A stretch of 64,000 nucleotides of DNA from Rhodocyclales bacterium (GTDB lineage Bacteria; Pseudomonadota; Gammaproteobacteria; Burkholderiales; Rhodocyclaceae), in the NCBI GenBank assembly GCA_016235745.1, contig JACRJA010000053.1:1-64000 (forward strand), read 5' to 3'. A model generated the notes under the pieces. It worked only from the letters and a program-made list of their open reading frames with translations. It was not told the DNA's origin and made no database searches. Of the stretch, positions 38,954 to 47,490 are shown piece after piece (the stretch's first letter is position 1; every line of letters begins with the position of its first letter). The translations under genes and the position numbers were made by a program.

Positions 38954-40416
38954 GCGCTGCCGAGCTTGCGCAGGATGTTACTGGTGCTACGCCCCGGGAC
39001 GACATCGATGAGGGCGACGCGCCCGCCCCAGGATTTGACTTCTTGGCCGCCTACCACCTGGTCTTCGGTATAGTCGCTGCCCTTGACCAGCACGTCCGGG
39101 CGGATGGCTTCGATCAGGGAGAGCGGTGTGTCTTCGTCGAACAGGACGACGGCGTCGACCGCTTCCAGGGCGGCGAGCACGCGGGCGCGGTCCTGCTCGT
39201 GGATGACCGGCCGGCTCGGGCCCTTGAGGGCGCGTACCGAGCGGTCGGTATTGAGCCCGACCACCAGGCGATCTCCCAATTTGGCCGCCTGTTCCAGATA
39301 GACGACGTGGCCGGCGTGGAGCAAGTCGAAACAGCCGTTGGTGAACACGATGCGCTCACCGTGGGCGCGCCATTGCCGGACGCGCGCCAGCAGCTGCGGC
39401 AGGTCGCAGATCTTGTCCGCCTGCTCGCGGACTTCCTCGACCGCGAGTTCGGCCAGCAGTTCCTCGCGGGTGATGGGCACGGTGCCCACCTTGCCGACCA
39501 CGATGCCGGCGGCGAGGTTGGCCAGATGCAGCGCTTCGGCCGGATCGAGTCCGGCCACCATCCCCGCGGCCAGCGTGGCGATGACGGTGTCCCCAGCCCC
39601 GGAGACGTCGAACACCTGGCGCGCCATGGCGGGCAGATGGAGCGTGCGCGTCTCATCGAGGAGGGTGATGCCTTCTTCGCTACGGGTGACGGCGAGGAAG
39701 CGCAGATCGAGAGCGCGGCGCAGCGCCTGCGCGGCCTGCAGGAGCTCGTCGAGATCCTGGCCGGAGACGCCGCAGGCTTCGGCGGTTTCCCGCCGATTGG
39801 GGGTGAGCGCGGTGGCGCCGCGGTATTTGCCGTAGTCGCGCCCTTTGGGGTCGACCAGCACGGGGATGTCCGCCTGGGCGGCGAGCTCGATGGCGAGCCG
39901 GCAAAGTTCGGGCGTCAAAACGCCTTTGGCGTAATCGGAGAGGACGACGACGGCCGGTTTCCGGTCCATCATCTCGCGCAGGAGGCGGTTCAGGGCCTCT
40001 TGCTCGCTGGCGACGGGGGCTGTTGCCGCTTCGTGATCGAGCCGCAGCATCTGCTGATGGCCGCCGAGGATACGGGTCTTGGTGGTGGTGGGGCGCGAGG
40101 AGGAGGTGAAGATCGCCTCGGTGCCGACGCCCTGGCTGGCGATGGCCGCGACGAGCTCGCGTCCGGGCGCGTCGTCGCCGACGGTGCCCAGCAGGCGGCA
40201 GGGCAGGCCCAGGCCAGAGAGGTTGGTCGCCACGTTGGCCGCCCCGCCGGGACGGCTCGATTCCTTTTCCAGCAACACCACCGGCACGGGGGCTTCCGGC
40301 GAGATGCGATCGACCTTGCCCCAGAGATAGCGGTCCAGCATGAGGTCGCCGATCACCAGCGCCCAGGCGTCGGCGGGAAAACCCTGACGGAGCGCCTGGA
40401 TCAGTCGCTGCTGCAT
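38950..40416 (-). CDS. hldE: Bifunctional heptose 7-phosphate kinase / heptose 1-phosphate adenylyltransferase
   Basis: The 488-residue fusion has an N-terminal ribokinase-fold domain (GDLMLDRYLWGKVDRISPEAP, then DVSGAGDTVIATLA with the catalytic Asp) and a C-terminal nucleotidyltransferase domain (IVFTNGCFDLLHAGHVVYLE with HAGH, and GSDYTEDQVVGG). It performs two steps of ADP-L-glycero-D-manno-heptose synthesis. The start MQQRLIQALRQGF lies within the last codons of gmhA (16-nt overlap). A long upstream extension in the same frame crosses gmhA and is discarded. Confidence 0.96.
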   Translation of the reverse strand: MQQRLIQALRQGFPADAWALVIGDLMLDRYLWGKVDRISPEAPVPVVLLEKESSRPGGAANVATNLSGLGLPCRLLGTVGDDAPGRELVAAIASQGVGTEAIFTSSSRPTTTKTRILGGHQQMLRLDHEAATAPVASEQEALNRLLREMMDRKPAVVVLSDYAKGVLTPELCRLAIELAAQADIPVLVDPKGRDYGKYRGATALTPNRRETAEACGVSGQDLDELLQAAQALRRALDLRFLAVTRSEEGITLLDETRTLHLPAMARQVFDVSGAGDTVIATLAAGMVAGLDPAEALHLANLAAGIVVGKVGTVPITREELLAELAVEEVREQADKICDLPQLLARVRQWRAHGERIVFTNGCFDLLHAGHVVYLEQAAKLGDRLVVGLNTDRSVRALKGPSRPVIHEQDRARVLAALEAVDAVVLFDEDTPLSLIEAIRPDVLVKGSDYTEDQVVGGQEVKSWGGRVALIDVVPGRSTSNILRKLGSA

Positions 40417-40994
40417 GGTGCGGAATCGAGGGTTTCGGCGTCGATGAGGTCGCACAGAAGGTGACCGACCAGGATGTGGGCTTCCTGGATGCGGGGCGTG
40501 TCCTTGCTGGCGACGACGAGGCTCAGGTCGCAGCACTGCGCGAGTTTCCCGCCACTGCCGCCGGTCAGCCCCATGGTGAAGGCGCCGATTTGGCGCGCGG
40601 TGTGGATGGCGGCCAGCACGTTGGGGCTGTTGCCGGAGGTGGAGAGGCCGATCACCACGTCTGCCGGGGTGCACAGCGCCTCGACCTGGCGCGAGAAGAT
40701 GCGCTCGAAGCCGTAGTCGTTACCCACGGCGGTGAGGATGGAGGTGTCGGTGGTGAGCGCGATGGCCGGCAGTCCGCGGCGCTCGCGCTGGTAGCGGCCG
40801 ACGATCTCAGCGGCGATGTGCTGGCAGTCGGCCGCGCTGCCGCCGTTGCCCAGCAGCAGGATCTTGCCGCCGGCAAGGAGGCAGTTCCGCAGCCGCATGC
40901 CCATCTCGAGGATGAGCGGCAGCTGCTCATGCAGCTGCTCGATGGCTGCTCGATGTGCGCTCAGCGCCTGCCGTATGGCCTGTTCTGGAATCAT
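40401..40994 (-). CDS. gmhA: Sedoheptulose 7-phosphate isomerase
   Basis: The 197-residue SIS-domain enzyme converts sedoheptulose 7-phosphate to D-glycero-D-manno-heptose 7-phosphate, the first step of heptose synthesis. It has KILLLGNGGSAADCQHIAAE (sugar-phosphate loop and metal-binding His), VIGLSTSGNSPNVLAA and the C-terminal QEAHILVGHLLCDLID with metal-binding residues. Length is standard for GmhA. It lies between hldD (15 bp) and hldE (16-nt overlap). Confidence 0.95.
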   Translation of the reverse strand: MIPEQAIRQALSAHRAAIEQLHEQLPLILEMGMRLRNCLLAGGKILLLGNGGSAADCQHIAAEIVGRYQRERRGLPAIALTTDTSILTAVGNDYGFERIFSRQVEALCTPADVVIGLSTSGNSPNVLAAIHTARQIGAFTMGLTGGSGGKLAQCCDLSLVVASKDTPRIQEAHILVGHLLCDLIDAETLDSAPCSSD

Positions 40995-41009
40995 TCGGTT
41001 CCCGAGGTC

Positions 41010-41981
41010 TCAGCAATAGGGGTCGGGCTGCAGGAGGTAATTCTGCACGTAGTCGCGCACGCCCTCTTCCAGGGTGTGGAAGGGTTGGTCGTAGCCGGCC
41101 GCGCGCAGTTTGCCGATGTCGGCCTGGGTGTAGTACTGGTATTTGCCCTTGAGGTCGTCGGGCATGTCGATCCAGGTGATGTGGGGGCGCGCGCCGTAGC
41201 TCTCCATCACGGCCGTGGCGAGATCGAGGAAGGCGCGGGCCTGACCGGTGCCGACGTTGTAGAGGGCCGAGGGTCGCGGGGCGGCGAGGAACCAGGTCAC
41301 GACCGCGGCGGCGTCTTTGACATAGACGAAATCGCGCAGTTGCATGCCGTCGGCCACGTCGGGGCGATCGCTCTTGAAGAGGCGCACCGTGCCGTTCGTA
41401 CGAAACTGGGTGAACGCGTGGTAGGCCACGCTCGCCATGCGGCCCTTGTGGTATTCGTTGGGCCCATAGACGTTGAAGAACTTGAACCCGGCCCAGCGCG
41501 GCGGGGCCTGCCCGGTCGCGGCCTGGCGCAGCGCCCACTGGTCGAACAGGTGTTTGGAATAGCCGTAGGCGTTGAGCGGGCGCAGGCCGTCGATGCTCGC
41601 GTCGCGGTAGCCGCGCTCGCCGTTGCCGTAGGTGGCGGCCGAGCTGGCGTAGAGGAGCGTCGTTCCTTGCTGCGTGCAGAATTGCCACAGCCGCTGCGAA
41701 TAGCGCAGGTTGGCTTCGATGAGCCGGTTCCAGTCGCGCTCGGTGGTGTCGCTGATGGCCCCCATGTGGATGACGGCCTCGACCTGCGTGCCGTGGCGTT
41801 CGAGCCAGGGGAAGAGCTCGTCCTTGTCGAGATAATCGACGTAGGTGCGGTGGCAGAGGTTCTGCCATTGCTCGGGGTGGGTGAGGCGATCGACGAGGAG
41901 CAGATCGTCGCGTCCCTGACGGTTGAGTTGCCAGGCGACGATGCTGCCGATCATGCCGGCGCCGCCGGTGATGACGATCAT
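41010..41981 (-). CDS. hldD: ADP-L-glycero-D-manno-heptose 6-epimerase
   Basis: The 323-residue extended short-chain dehydrogenase has the Rossmann motif MIVITGGAGMIGSIVAWQLN, the active-site YGYSKHLFDQW (Tyr-x3-Lys) with SSAATYG, and the HldD-type FFNVYGPNEYHKGRMASV. It epimerises ADP-D,D-heptose to the L,D form used by WaaC and WaaF. The start at 41981 was chosen because the promoter lies just upstream; the frame is open to 42077. It is the first gene of the heptose operon. Confidence 0.96.
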   Translation of the reverse strand: MIVITGGAGMIGSIVAWQLNRQGRDDLLLVDRLTHPEQWQNLCHRTYVDYLDKDELFPWLERHGTQVEAVIHMGAISDTTERDWNRLIEANLRYSQRLWQFCTQQGTTLLYASSAATYGNGERGYRDASIDGLRPLNAYGYSKHLFDQWALRQAATGQAPPRWAGFKFFNVYGPNEYHKGRMASVAYHAFTQFRTNGTVRLFKSDRPDVADGMQLRDFVYVKDAAAVVTWFLAAPRPSALYNVGTGQARAFLDLATAVMESYGARPHITWIDMPDDLKGKYQYYTQADIGKLRAAGYDQPFHTLEEGVRDYVQNYLLQPDPYC

Positions 41982-42014
41982 GAGGTGGGCATCAGGAAAA
42001 CGAGGGAAAATTTC

Positions 42015-42023
42015 AGTATAACA
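42015..42023 (-). promoter_or_regulatory. Extended -10 promoter of the hldD-gmhA-hldE-waaF operon
   Basis: On the minus strand the sequence TGTTATACT is an extended -10 element (TGn followed by TATACT, five of six matches) in a locally A/T-rich patch, 34 bp before the hldD ATG. No strong -35 is present, as expected for an extended -10 promoter. Confidence 0.45.
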
Positions 42024-42220
42024 TTTTTGCTCGTTCGTGGGATAAGATGCGCGCGGTTGAGGCGCGGCGCGCCTCATTCATGGGGTGGGCGGCGGCCGTG
42101 AGAACTCGGCGGCGGTGGGGTGGTCGAACCCGATCGATGCCACCGCCGGCGCAGGCAAGGATCGCGCGATGCGGCTTCTTCCGGGCGGCGGCGACCCAAA
42201 AAACCTTTCCGAGTGTGACG

Positions 42221-44173
42221 ATGGAGCGGCATTCCTTGAACGAACATACCCCCTGGCGCCGTGTGCGGTTTGCCTATTTCGCGTTGGTTTATCTGATTTT
42301 GCTGGGGATCAATGCCGCGAACGTCGACTTTACGGCTGCGGCTGCCGGTGGCTACGGCAACCTCTTGTTCCTCGTCAATGCGTTCGCCAGCTATAACGCG
42401 CTCTATCTGCTGCCGGCCCTGGTTCTGACCTGGTTCCTCGGCCGTCCGCAGCTGTGGCGGTGGCTGCGTCTGCCGCGAGGCGCCATTTGGGCCGCCAATG
42501 TCACGGCGGTCCTGACGGGCGCTCTGACCACGCTCTTTTTCTATGCCAATGCCAAGATCCATGCCCTCTACGGCATGTTCATCAACGGCTTCGTCGTCAA
42601 TCTGGTGATGACTCCGGGCGGCATCGAATCGCTGGGCGGCGGCGCTTCCTCCACGCTGGGCTTTGTCTTGATCGGCCTGGCGTTCTTCCTTGGCCATGCC
42701 CTGCTCTTCATCGCCCTCGCGTTCTCGAGCCAGAGGTTTGCGCTGCTGCGCTGGGACATGCGGCGGCTGGGACGAACGCTGGGCGCGGTGCTCTTGCTCT
42801 GCGTGCTGGGAGACCATTCCGCCCATGCCTATGCCAGTGCAATGGGCAAGTCCGACCTGCTCGAACTCACCCAGGAGGTGCCTTTTTACGTCGGCACCAC
42901 GGCCCGCAGCCTCTTCAAGAAGCTCGGCTTCGAAGTGGCGGCGCAGGAAAAATCCGTGGATCTGGAAGGCCATCTGCAGTACCCGGCCAAGCCGCTCGAA
43001 TTCGCCAAACCGGAAAAACCCTACAACATCGTCTGGCTGGTGGCCGAATCCTGGCGCGGCGATACCCTGGATCCGGAAATCATGCCGGCCACCTGGGCCT
43101 TCGCCCAGAAAGCGCAGGTGTTCACGCAACACTACAGCGGCGGCAACGGCACCCGGATCGGTATCTTCACCATGATGACGGGATTGCCCGGTACCTACTG
43201 GGACGCGTTCCTGAAAGGGCGCAGGAGCGCGCCCATCATCGATGTACTGCAGCAGCAGGGCTATCAGATGTCCTTTTACAGCAGCGCCAAATTCAGCTAT
43301 CCGGAGTTCGACCAGACCGTCTTCAGCCAGGTGCCGCGCGAGCAGTTGCATGAAGTCGATGCGCCTTTGGCCGGCTGGGAAAAAGACCGGCAGAACGTCT
43401 CCGATCTGCTGAACTTCATCGATACGCGCGATCCCGATCGGCCCTTCTTCGCCTGGATGTTCTTCGAGTCGCCGCATGCGCGCTACTACTTCCCGCCGGA
43501 GAGCGTGATTCGCACGCCTTATCGCGACGACATCAATTACGCCACGCTCGACCGCGACGAGCTGCAAAAAGACATCGTTCCCATCAAGAACCGCTACCTC
43601 AACGCCGTGCATCACCTGGACAGCCAATTCGCCCGGATCATCGAGTATCTCGAGGCGCATGGCTTGCTGGAGAATACCCTGGTGGTGATGCTGGGGGACC
43701 ACGGCGAGGAGTTCATGGAAAACGGCTATTGGGGGCACAACTCGACGTTTTCCGATCCGCAGACGCGCACCCCGCTGATCCTGTGGCTTCCGGGCCGCGC
43801 TCCGGCCGTGCATGAGCAGCTGAGCAGCCACCTCGATGTCGTCCCGACCCTCATGCCGCTGCTGGGGGTGAAGAATCCGCCCGAAGACTATTCCTCGGGC
43901 CATGACCTCTTTTCCGGCAGGCGGCGCGAGTACGTCGTGTTCAGCGACTGGTCGCGCGTGGGTTATAAGGACGACGAGGTCAAGATCACTTTGCCGCTCA
44001 AGGTGCAAGGTTTTCTCGGCAAGCGCATCAGCGGCCCGCATGACGAGGAGCTCTCGCCGCAGCGCGCCCAGGAATTGTTCCAGAGCAAGCAGCCGGAGTT
44101 GGTGCGGCTGATGCAGGAGTTGGGCCGGTTCAAGCAGAAAAAAACCGTGCACACCGTGAGCGCGGGGGAATAA
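42221..44173 (+). CDS. YejM/PbgA-like inner-membrane protein with sulfatase-fold domain
   Basis: The 650-residue protein has about five N-terminal membrane helices (residues ~15-230, DUF3413-like) and a periplasmic alkaline-phosphatase/sulfatase-fold domain. This begins YNIVWLVAESWRGDTLDPEI, with TMMTGLPGTYWDAF and MLGDHGEEFMENGYWGHNS. The usual nucleophile site is followed by NGTRIGIF, not the sulfatase C-x-P-x-R. In E. coli, YejM/PbgA senses LPS and controls LpxC stability through LapB. Its position beside the LPS clusters supports a similar role, but an LPS-modifying phosphotransferase cannot be excluded. ATG 42221 was chosen at the start of recognisable sequence. Confidence 0.75.
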   Translation: MERHSLNEHTPWRRVRFAYFALVYLILLGINAANVDFTAAAAGGYGNLLFLVNAFASYNALYLLPALVLTWFLGRPQLWRWLRLPRGAIWAANVTAVLTGALTTLFFYANAKIHALYGMFINGFVVNLVMTPGGIESLGGGASSTLGFVLIGLAFFLGHALLFIALAFSSQRFALLRWDMRRLGRTLGAVLLLCVLGDHSAHAYASAMGKSDLLELTQEVPFYVGTTARSLFKKLGFEVAAQEKSVDLEGHLQYPAKPLEFAKPEKPYNIVWLVAESWRGDTLDPEIMPATWAFAQKAQVFTQHYSGGNGTRIGIFTMMTGLPGTYWDAFLKGRRSAPIIDVLQQQGYQMSFYSSAKFSYPEFDQTVFSQVPREQLHEVDAPLAGWEKDRQNVSDLLNFIDTRDPDRPFFAWMFFESPHARYYFPPESVIRTPYRDDINYATLDRDELQKDIVPIKNRYLNAVHHLDSQFARIIEYLEAHGLLENTLVVMLGDHGEEFMENGYWGHNSTFSDPQTRTPLILWLPGRAPAVHEQLSSHLDVVPTLMPLLGVKNPPEDYSSGHDLFSGRRREYVVFSDWSRVGYKDDEVKITLPLKVQGFLGKRISGPHDEELSPQRAQELFQSKQPELVRLMQELGRFKQKKTVHTVSAGE

Positions 44174-44199
44174 GCTTGGCCCAGGAAGGGCGGACCCGC

Positions 44200-45294
44200 T
44201 CAGAAAAGCGTCTGCTGTAGCGGCCTGCCGGCCTGCCTCGCCGGCGGGCGGAAGCGGTGCGCGGCAAGCGGCGGCAGCGATCGGTCGAGCCCGGCGCGGC
44301 GGCGGGCGATCGCGAAGCGCTGGGCGAGCAGCTCCGCCCACGGTCCTTGGCCGCGGAAACGGGCGCCGAACGGCCCGTCGAGCGCTCCGCCGTGCAGCTC
44401 GCGCAGCCGCGCGAGGATGCGCTCACGCCGCTCGGGGAAATGCCGCTGCAGCCAGTCGTCGAAAATCGCCTCCAGCTCGTGCGGCAGGCGCAGGATGCTC
44501 ATGAAGGCGCTCATCGCGCCGGCTTCGGCCGCGGCGGCGAGCACCGCTTCCATGTCCTCGGTGAGGAAGGGGATCTGCGGCGCGAGGCTCACGCCCACCG
44601 GCACGCCGGCTTGCGCGAGCGCCGCGATCACTTCCAGCCGGCGTCGGGGGCTCGCCGCCCGGGGTTCCAGCCGGCGGGCGAGTTCGGCATCGAGCGTGGT
44701 GAGCGTCACATAGACTTCGCACAGCCCCGCAGCCGCCATGGGAGCGATCAGGTCGAGGTCGCGCAGGATGCCGCTGCCTTTGGTGACGGCCGACCACGGA
44801 TGGCGCGCCTCGGCGAGCACTTCCAGCACGGCGCGCGTGAGCCCCAGTTTGCGTTCCACCGGCTGCCAGGCGTCGGTGGCGGTGCCGAGCGCGATGGGCG
44901 CAGGCCGGTAGCCCGGCCGGGCGAGTTCTTCGCGCAAGCGTTCAGCCAGATGGCGCCGGGCGATGATGATGCGCTCGAAATCGAGCCCTGGCGAGAGGTC
45001 CAGCCAGGCATGCATCGGCCGGGCGTAGCAATAGGCGCAGCCGTGCTCGCAGCCGCGGTAGGGGTTCAGCGAGCGGTCGAACCCGAGGTCGGGCGAGCGG
45101 TTGGTGGTGATCGCGCTGCGCGCTTCTTCCCAGCGCACTTCGGTCGGCGGGGCGCCGGGCGTTTCTTCTTCCTGCGCCCAGCCGTCGTCGAAAGGCTCGC
45201 GCGCGAGGCGGGCGTAGCGGTGTGGCGGAGCGATCGTGACGCCACGGCCGCGCCAGGCGGAATCAGGCGGTGGTTTCTTCACGATCGATCGCAT
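44200..45294 (-). CDS. PA0069-family radical SAM protein (spore photoproduct lyase-like)
   Basis: The 364-residue protein has the radical SAM cluster motif CEHGCAYCYAR (about residues 81-91) preceded by SLNPYRGC, and the conserved start region GRGVTIAPPHRYARL and DDGW. Family members are annotated as Rv2578c/PA0069-like radical SAM proteins of unknown substrate. The ATG at 45294 exactly abuts the 143-bp repeat. A longer frame starting inside the repeat at 45327 is open, but its eleven extra residues are repeat-encoded. The SD-like GAGGTG comes from the repeat end. Confidence 0.85.
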   Translation of the reverse strand: MRSIVKKPPPDSAWRGRGVTIAPPHRYARLAREPFDDGWAQEEETPGAPPTEVRWEEARSAITTNRSPDLGFDRSLNPYRGCEHGCAYCYARPMHAWLDLSPGLDFERIIIARRHLAERLREELARPGYRPAPIALGTATDAWQPVERKLGLTRAVLEVLAEARHPWSAVTKGSGILRDLDLIAPMAAAGLCEVYVTLTTLDAELARRLEPRAASPRRRLEVIAALAQAGVPVGVSLAPQIPFLTEDMEAVLAAAAEAGAMSAFMSILRLPHELEAIFDDWLQRHFPERRERILARLRELHGGALDGPFGARFRGQGPWAELLAQRFAIARRRAGLDRSLPPLAAHRFRPPARQAGRPLQQTLF

Positions 45295-45437
45295 GGGCAC
45301 CTCGAACACCCTACTGCGCGGCCGCATGGCGGCGTTGCGCGGTGCTCGCAGGCTCGCCTATCTGCATGATATGTCTCGCCTGCTGCGCTCCGGGCGCCTT
45401 GCCCTGCCGCCGCTCGCGACGGTCGTTCGCGGCGCCC
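45295..45437. repeat. 143-bp terminal-inverted-repeat element, copy 2
   Basis: This copy is the same length and orientation as the one at 37746-37888, with seven mismatches. The right end GTTCGCGGCGCCC is perfect; the left end GGGCACCTCGAAC has two changes. It fills most of the divergent gap between the radical SAM gene and the small membrane protein gene, reaching the start codon of the former and 14 bp short of the promoter of the latter. It may supply the ribosome site or influence transcription of both. Confidence 0.8.
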
Positions 45438-45451
45438 GCATGGTCTGGTCT

Positions 45452-45480
45452 TTGGGCTTCTTGCCATTTTTCGCTAAGAT
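45452..45480 (+). promoter_or_regulatory. Sigma-70-like promoter for the small membrane protein
   Basis: TTGGGC (45452-45457) and TAAGAT (45475-45480) are separated by exactly 17 bp. The -10 lies 42 bp before the ATG at 45523, and the site begins 14 bp after the 143-bp repeat. Confidence 0.55.
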
Positions 45481-45522
45481 AGTCCCGGTTTGCCGTTCCT
45501 ATTTTGCCGGAAAGGAAGTCTC

Positions 45523-45894
45523 ATGGAAATCATCGATGCAGCCTCGTCGAACGATACAGCCAGGATCCAGGAAGCGAGGAAGTGGGCTACCATCATCTAC
45601 GCGCTCTACGCGATCTCCTTTATTCTGGGGGTCACCTACCTGGTCGGGATCATCGTCAACTACGTGAAGTACCCTGACGTGCGCGGCACCTGGGTCGAGT
45701 CGCACTTCCTGTGGCAGCGCCGAACGTTCTGGTATAGCCTGCTGTGGAGCTTGGTCGGGGTGCTCACCGTGTTCGTGGCGGTAGGATACTTCGTTTTGCT
45801 CGCGGCATGGGTCTGGGTGATCTACCGCATCGTGAAAGGCTGGATCGCTCTCACCGACGGCAAGCCCATGTATACCGCTTCGGGCACGCTGTGA
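45523..45894 (+). CDS. Small polytopic membrane protein (DUF4870-like)
   Basis: The 123-residue protein has three to four hydrophobic segments: WATIIYALYAISFILGVTYL, then FWYSLLWSLVGVLTVFVAV and VLLAAWVWVIYRIVKGWIAL. Between them is the polar YPDVRGTWVESHFLWQRRTFW. The pattern resembles DUF4870 or similar small inner-membrane proteins of unknown function. The start at 45523 follows AAAGGAAG; an in-frame ATG at 45490 has no ribosome site. It has its own promoter and converges on the flavodoxin gene. Confidence 0.65.
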   Translation: MEIIDAASSNDTARIQEARKWATIIYALYAISFILGVTYLVGIIVNYVKYPDVRGTWVESHFLWQRRTFWYSLLWSLVGVLTVFVAVGYFVLLAAWVWVIYRIVKGWIALTDGKPMYTASGTL

Positions 45895-45909
45895 ACGTTC
45901 TTCGCCGGT

Positions 45910-46485
45910 TCATGCCAGCCACGCCGCCATGGTCGCGCCGAGGGTGCGGCAGCGCTCGCGTTCGTGCTCGGGCAGCGTCTTGGGGGCGGCGATCGCTTCT
46001 GGCGTCTGCGCCTGGGTGAGTACGACGTGGGCAGGGGCGAGCGGACGCAGGCGCCAGCCAGTGCAGATGCGCTCGAGCTGGCGTACGGCGCCGCTGCCAT
46101 CGCTGCCAGCGGCGATCAGGGCGAGGTAGGGCCGGCCATTGAGGCGATCGAGCGCGCCGTAGTAGCAGCGATCGAAGAATTCCTTCATCTCGCCGGAGAG
46201 GGTGGCGAGATTCTCCGGGGCGCAGAAGAGATAGCCTTGGGCGGCGAGCACCTCTTCGAGCGTGACTTCCGCCGCCCGTCGCAGACCGATCGGCACGCGC
46301 GCAGTGGCGTCGAGCTCGCGCAGGGCTTCGAGCGCTCCGTCGCGGGCCGCCTCGGCCATCTGCCGGGCGGTTCCAGTGCGCGAATGCCACACGATCAACA
46401 GGCGGGGCGCGCTTCCGGTCGTGCCCTCGGGCGCATTCGCCGGGGGACTGCCGCGGCCGGCAGGCTGCAAGTCGCGCTCACTCAT
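45910..46485 (-). CDS. Flavodoxin-family protein
   Basis: The 191-residue protein has a flavodoxin-like fold. After a 27-residue polar N-terminus comes the FMN phosphate loop LLIVWHSRTGTARQMAEA, then LEEVLAAQGYLFCAPENLATLSGEMKEFFDR, a pattern of NAD(P)H-dependent flavodoxin/WrbA-like reductases. The redox partner is unknown. Its first codons overlap the end of the D-2-hydroxyacid dehydrogenase gene by 8 nt, so the two are probably co-transcribed. Confidence 0.75.
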   Translation of the reverse strand: MSERDLQPAGRGSPPANAPEGTTGSAPRLLIVWHSRTGTARQMAEAARDGALEALRELDATARVPIGLRRAAEVTLEEVLAAQGYLFCAPENLATLSGEMKEFFDRCYYGALDRLNGRPYLALIAAGSDGSGAVRQLERICTGWRLRPLAPAHVVLTQAQTPEAIAAPKTLPEHERERCRTLGATMAAWLA

Positions 46486-47458
46486 AGCTGCGCCGGTCGA
46501 CCAGGCCGTGCACCGGTTCCCCCTTCAGCGCCCGGGCGAGGTTGTCGCAGGCGCGTCCGAGAGCGACTTCCTCCCAGCCGGGGATGCGTGCCGAATTGTG
46601 GGGGCTGCCGAGCACGTTGGGCAGATCGAGGAAGGGGTAGTTCATGCGAAATTCCCCATGGCGGAAGGGTTCGACCCACCAGGCGTCGATCGCCGCTTGC
46701 GCCTTGGGGTGGGCGAGAAGAAAGTCGTAAAGCGCTTTTTCGTCGACGATCTCGCCGCGGGCGACGTTGATGAAGATGGCGTCCTCCTTGAGCCAGCCGA
46801 GTTCGCGCGCCCCGAGCAGGCCGCGGGTGTCGCGATCGAGCGGCAGGCAGACGACCACGACGTCGGCCAGCCGCAGAGCGTCTTCGAGGTCGGCGAGCGT
46901 GCCGCAGCGCCACACGGGGACGTCGGTCTTGCCGCTGCGGTTGATGGCGAAGAGGCGCACGTCGAAGAGGCGCAGCAGCTCGGCGCAGGCGCGCCCGATG
47001 CCGCCGAAGCCGAGGATCGTCACCGTCTTGCCGCGCAGCGTGCCGGTCTCGCCGAATTGGGCGAACACGCCTTGTTGCAGCAGACGATGGTAATGAAGGA
47101 GCTTCTTGCTCAGGGCAAGCGCGGTGGCGAGCACGTATTCGGCCATCGGTTCGGCGAACCCGCCGACGTTGCTGGCGACGATCGTCTCTTCGGGGATGCG
47201 GCTGAAATCGACGTGATCGACCCCGGCCGTGGTGAACTGGACGAAGCGCCAGCGCGGTTGCTGCGGCCACCAGGGACCGAATTCCCGCTGCGGATTGAGC
47301 GTGAGAAGATATTCGGCTGCTTCCAATGCTTCGCGCCGTTGAGCTTCCGGGAGCTCGGCGAGGAAGACGATCCGGGCGAGCCCGCCGAGCCGCGCTTCGA
47401 CGGTTTCACGCACGGACGGGTCGAGGGTGACGAGGACGGTGGGCAGCTCGGCGGCCAT
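46478..47458 (-). CDS. D-2-hydroxyacid dehydrogenase (NAD-dependent)
   Basis: The 326-residue protein of the D-isomer 2-hydroxyacid dehydrogenase family has the NAD-binding ILGFGGIGRACAELLRLF, VVVCLPLDRDTRGLLGARELG and INVARGEIVDEKALYDFL, including the catalytic Arg of NVARGEI. Near the C-terminus the usual catalytic His region reads SPHNSARIPGW. Substrate cannot be told (glyoxylate, hydroxypyruvate or phosphonate-type acids are possible). The start MAAELPTV follows AAGGAG. It lies 32 bp after the alcohol dehydrogenase on the same strand. Confidence 0.82.
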   Translation of the reverse strand: MAAELPTVLVTLDPSVRETVEARLGGLARIVFLAELPEAQRREALEAAEYLLTLNPQREFGPWWPQQPRWRFVQFTTAGVDHVDFSRIPEETIVASNVGGFAEPMAEYVLATALALSKKLLHYHRLLQQGVFAQFGETGTLRGKTVTILGFGGIGRACAELLRLFDVRLFAINRSGKTDVPVWRCGTLADLEDALRLADVVVVCLPLDRDTRGLLGARELGWLKEDAIFINVARGEIVDEKALYDFLLAHPKAQAAIDAWWVEPFRHGEFRMNYPFLDLPNVLGSPHNSARIPGWEEVALGRACDNLARALKGEPVHGLVDRRSYE

Positions 47459-47490
47459 GGCAGTGCTCCTTAGGGGTTCGGACGACCCGC

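Noticed and set aside
42074-44341. 755-codon minus-strand frame across the YejM-like gene
   Set aside because: Shadow frame of a GC-rich gene, with no recognisable motif; the plus frame has membrane helices and a sulfatase-fold domain.
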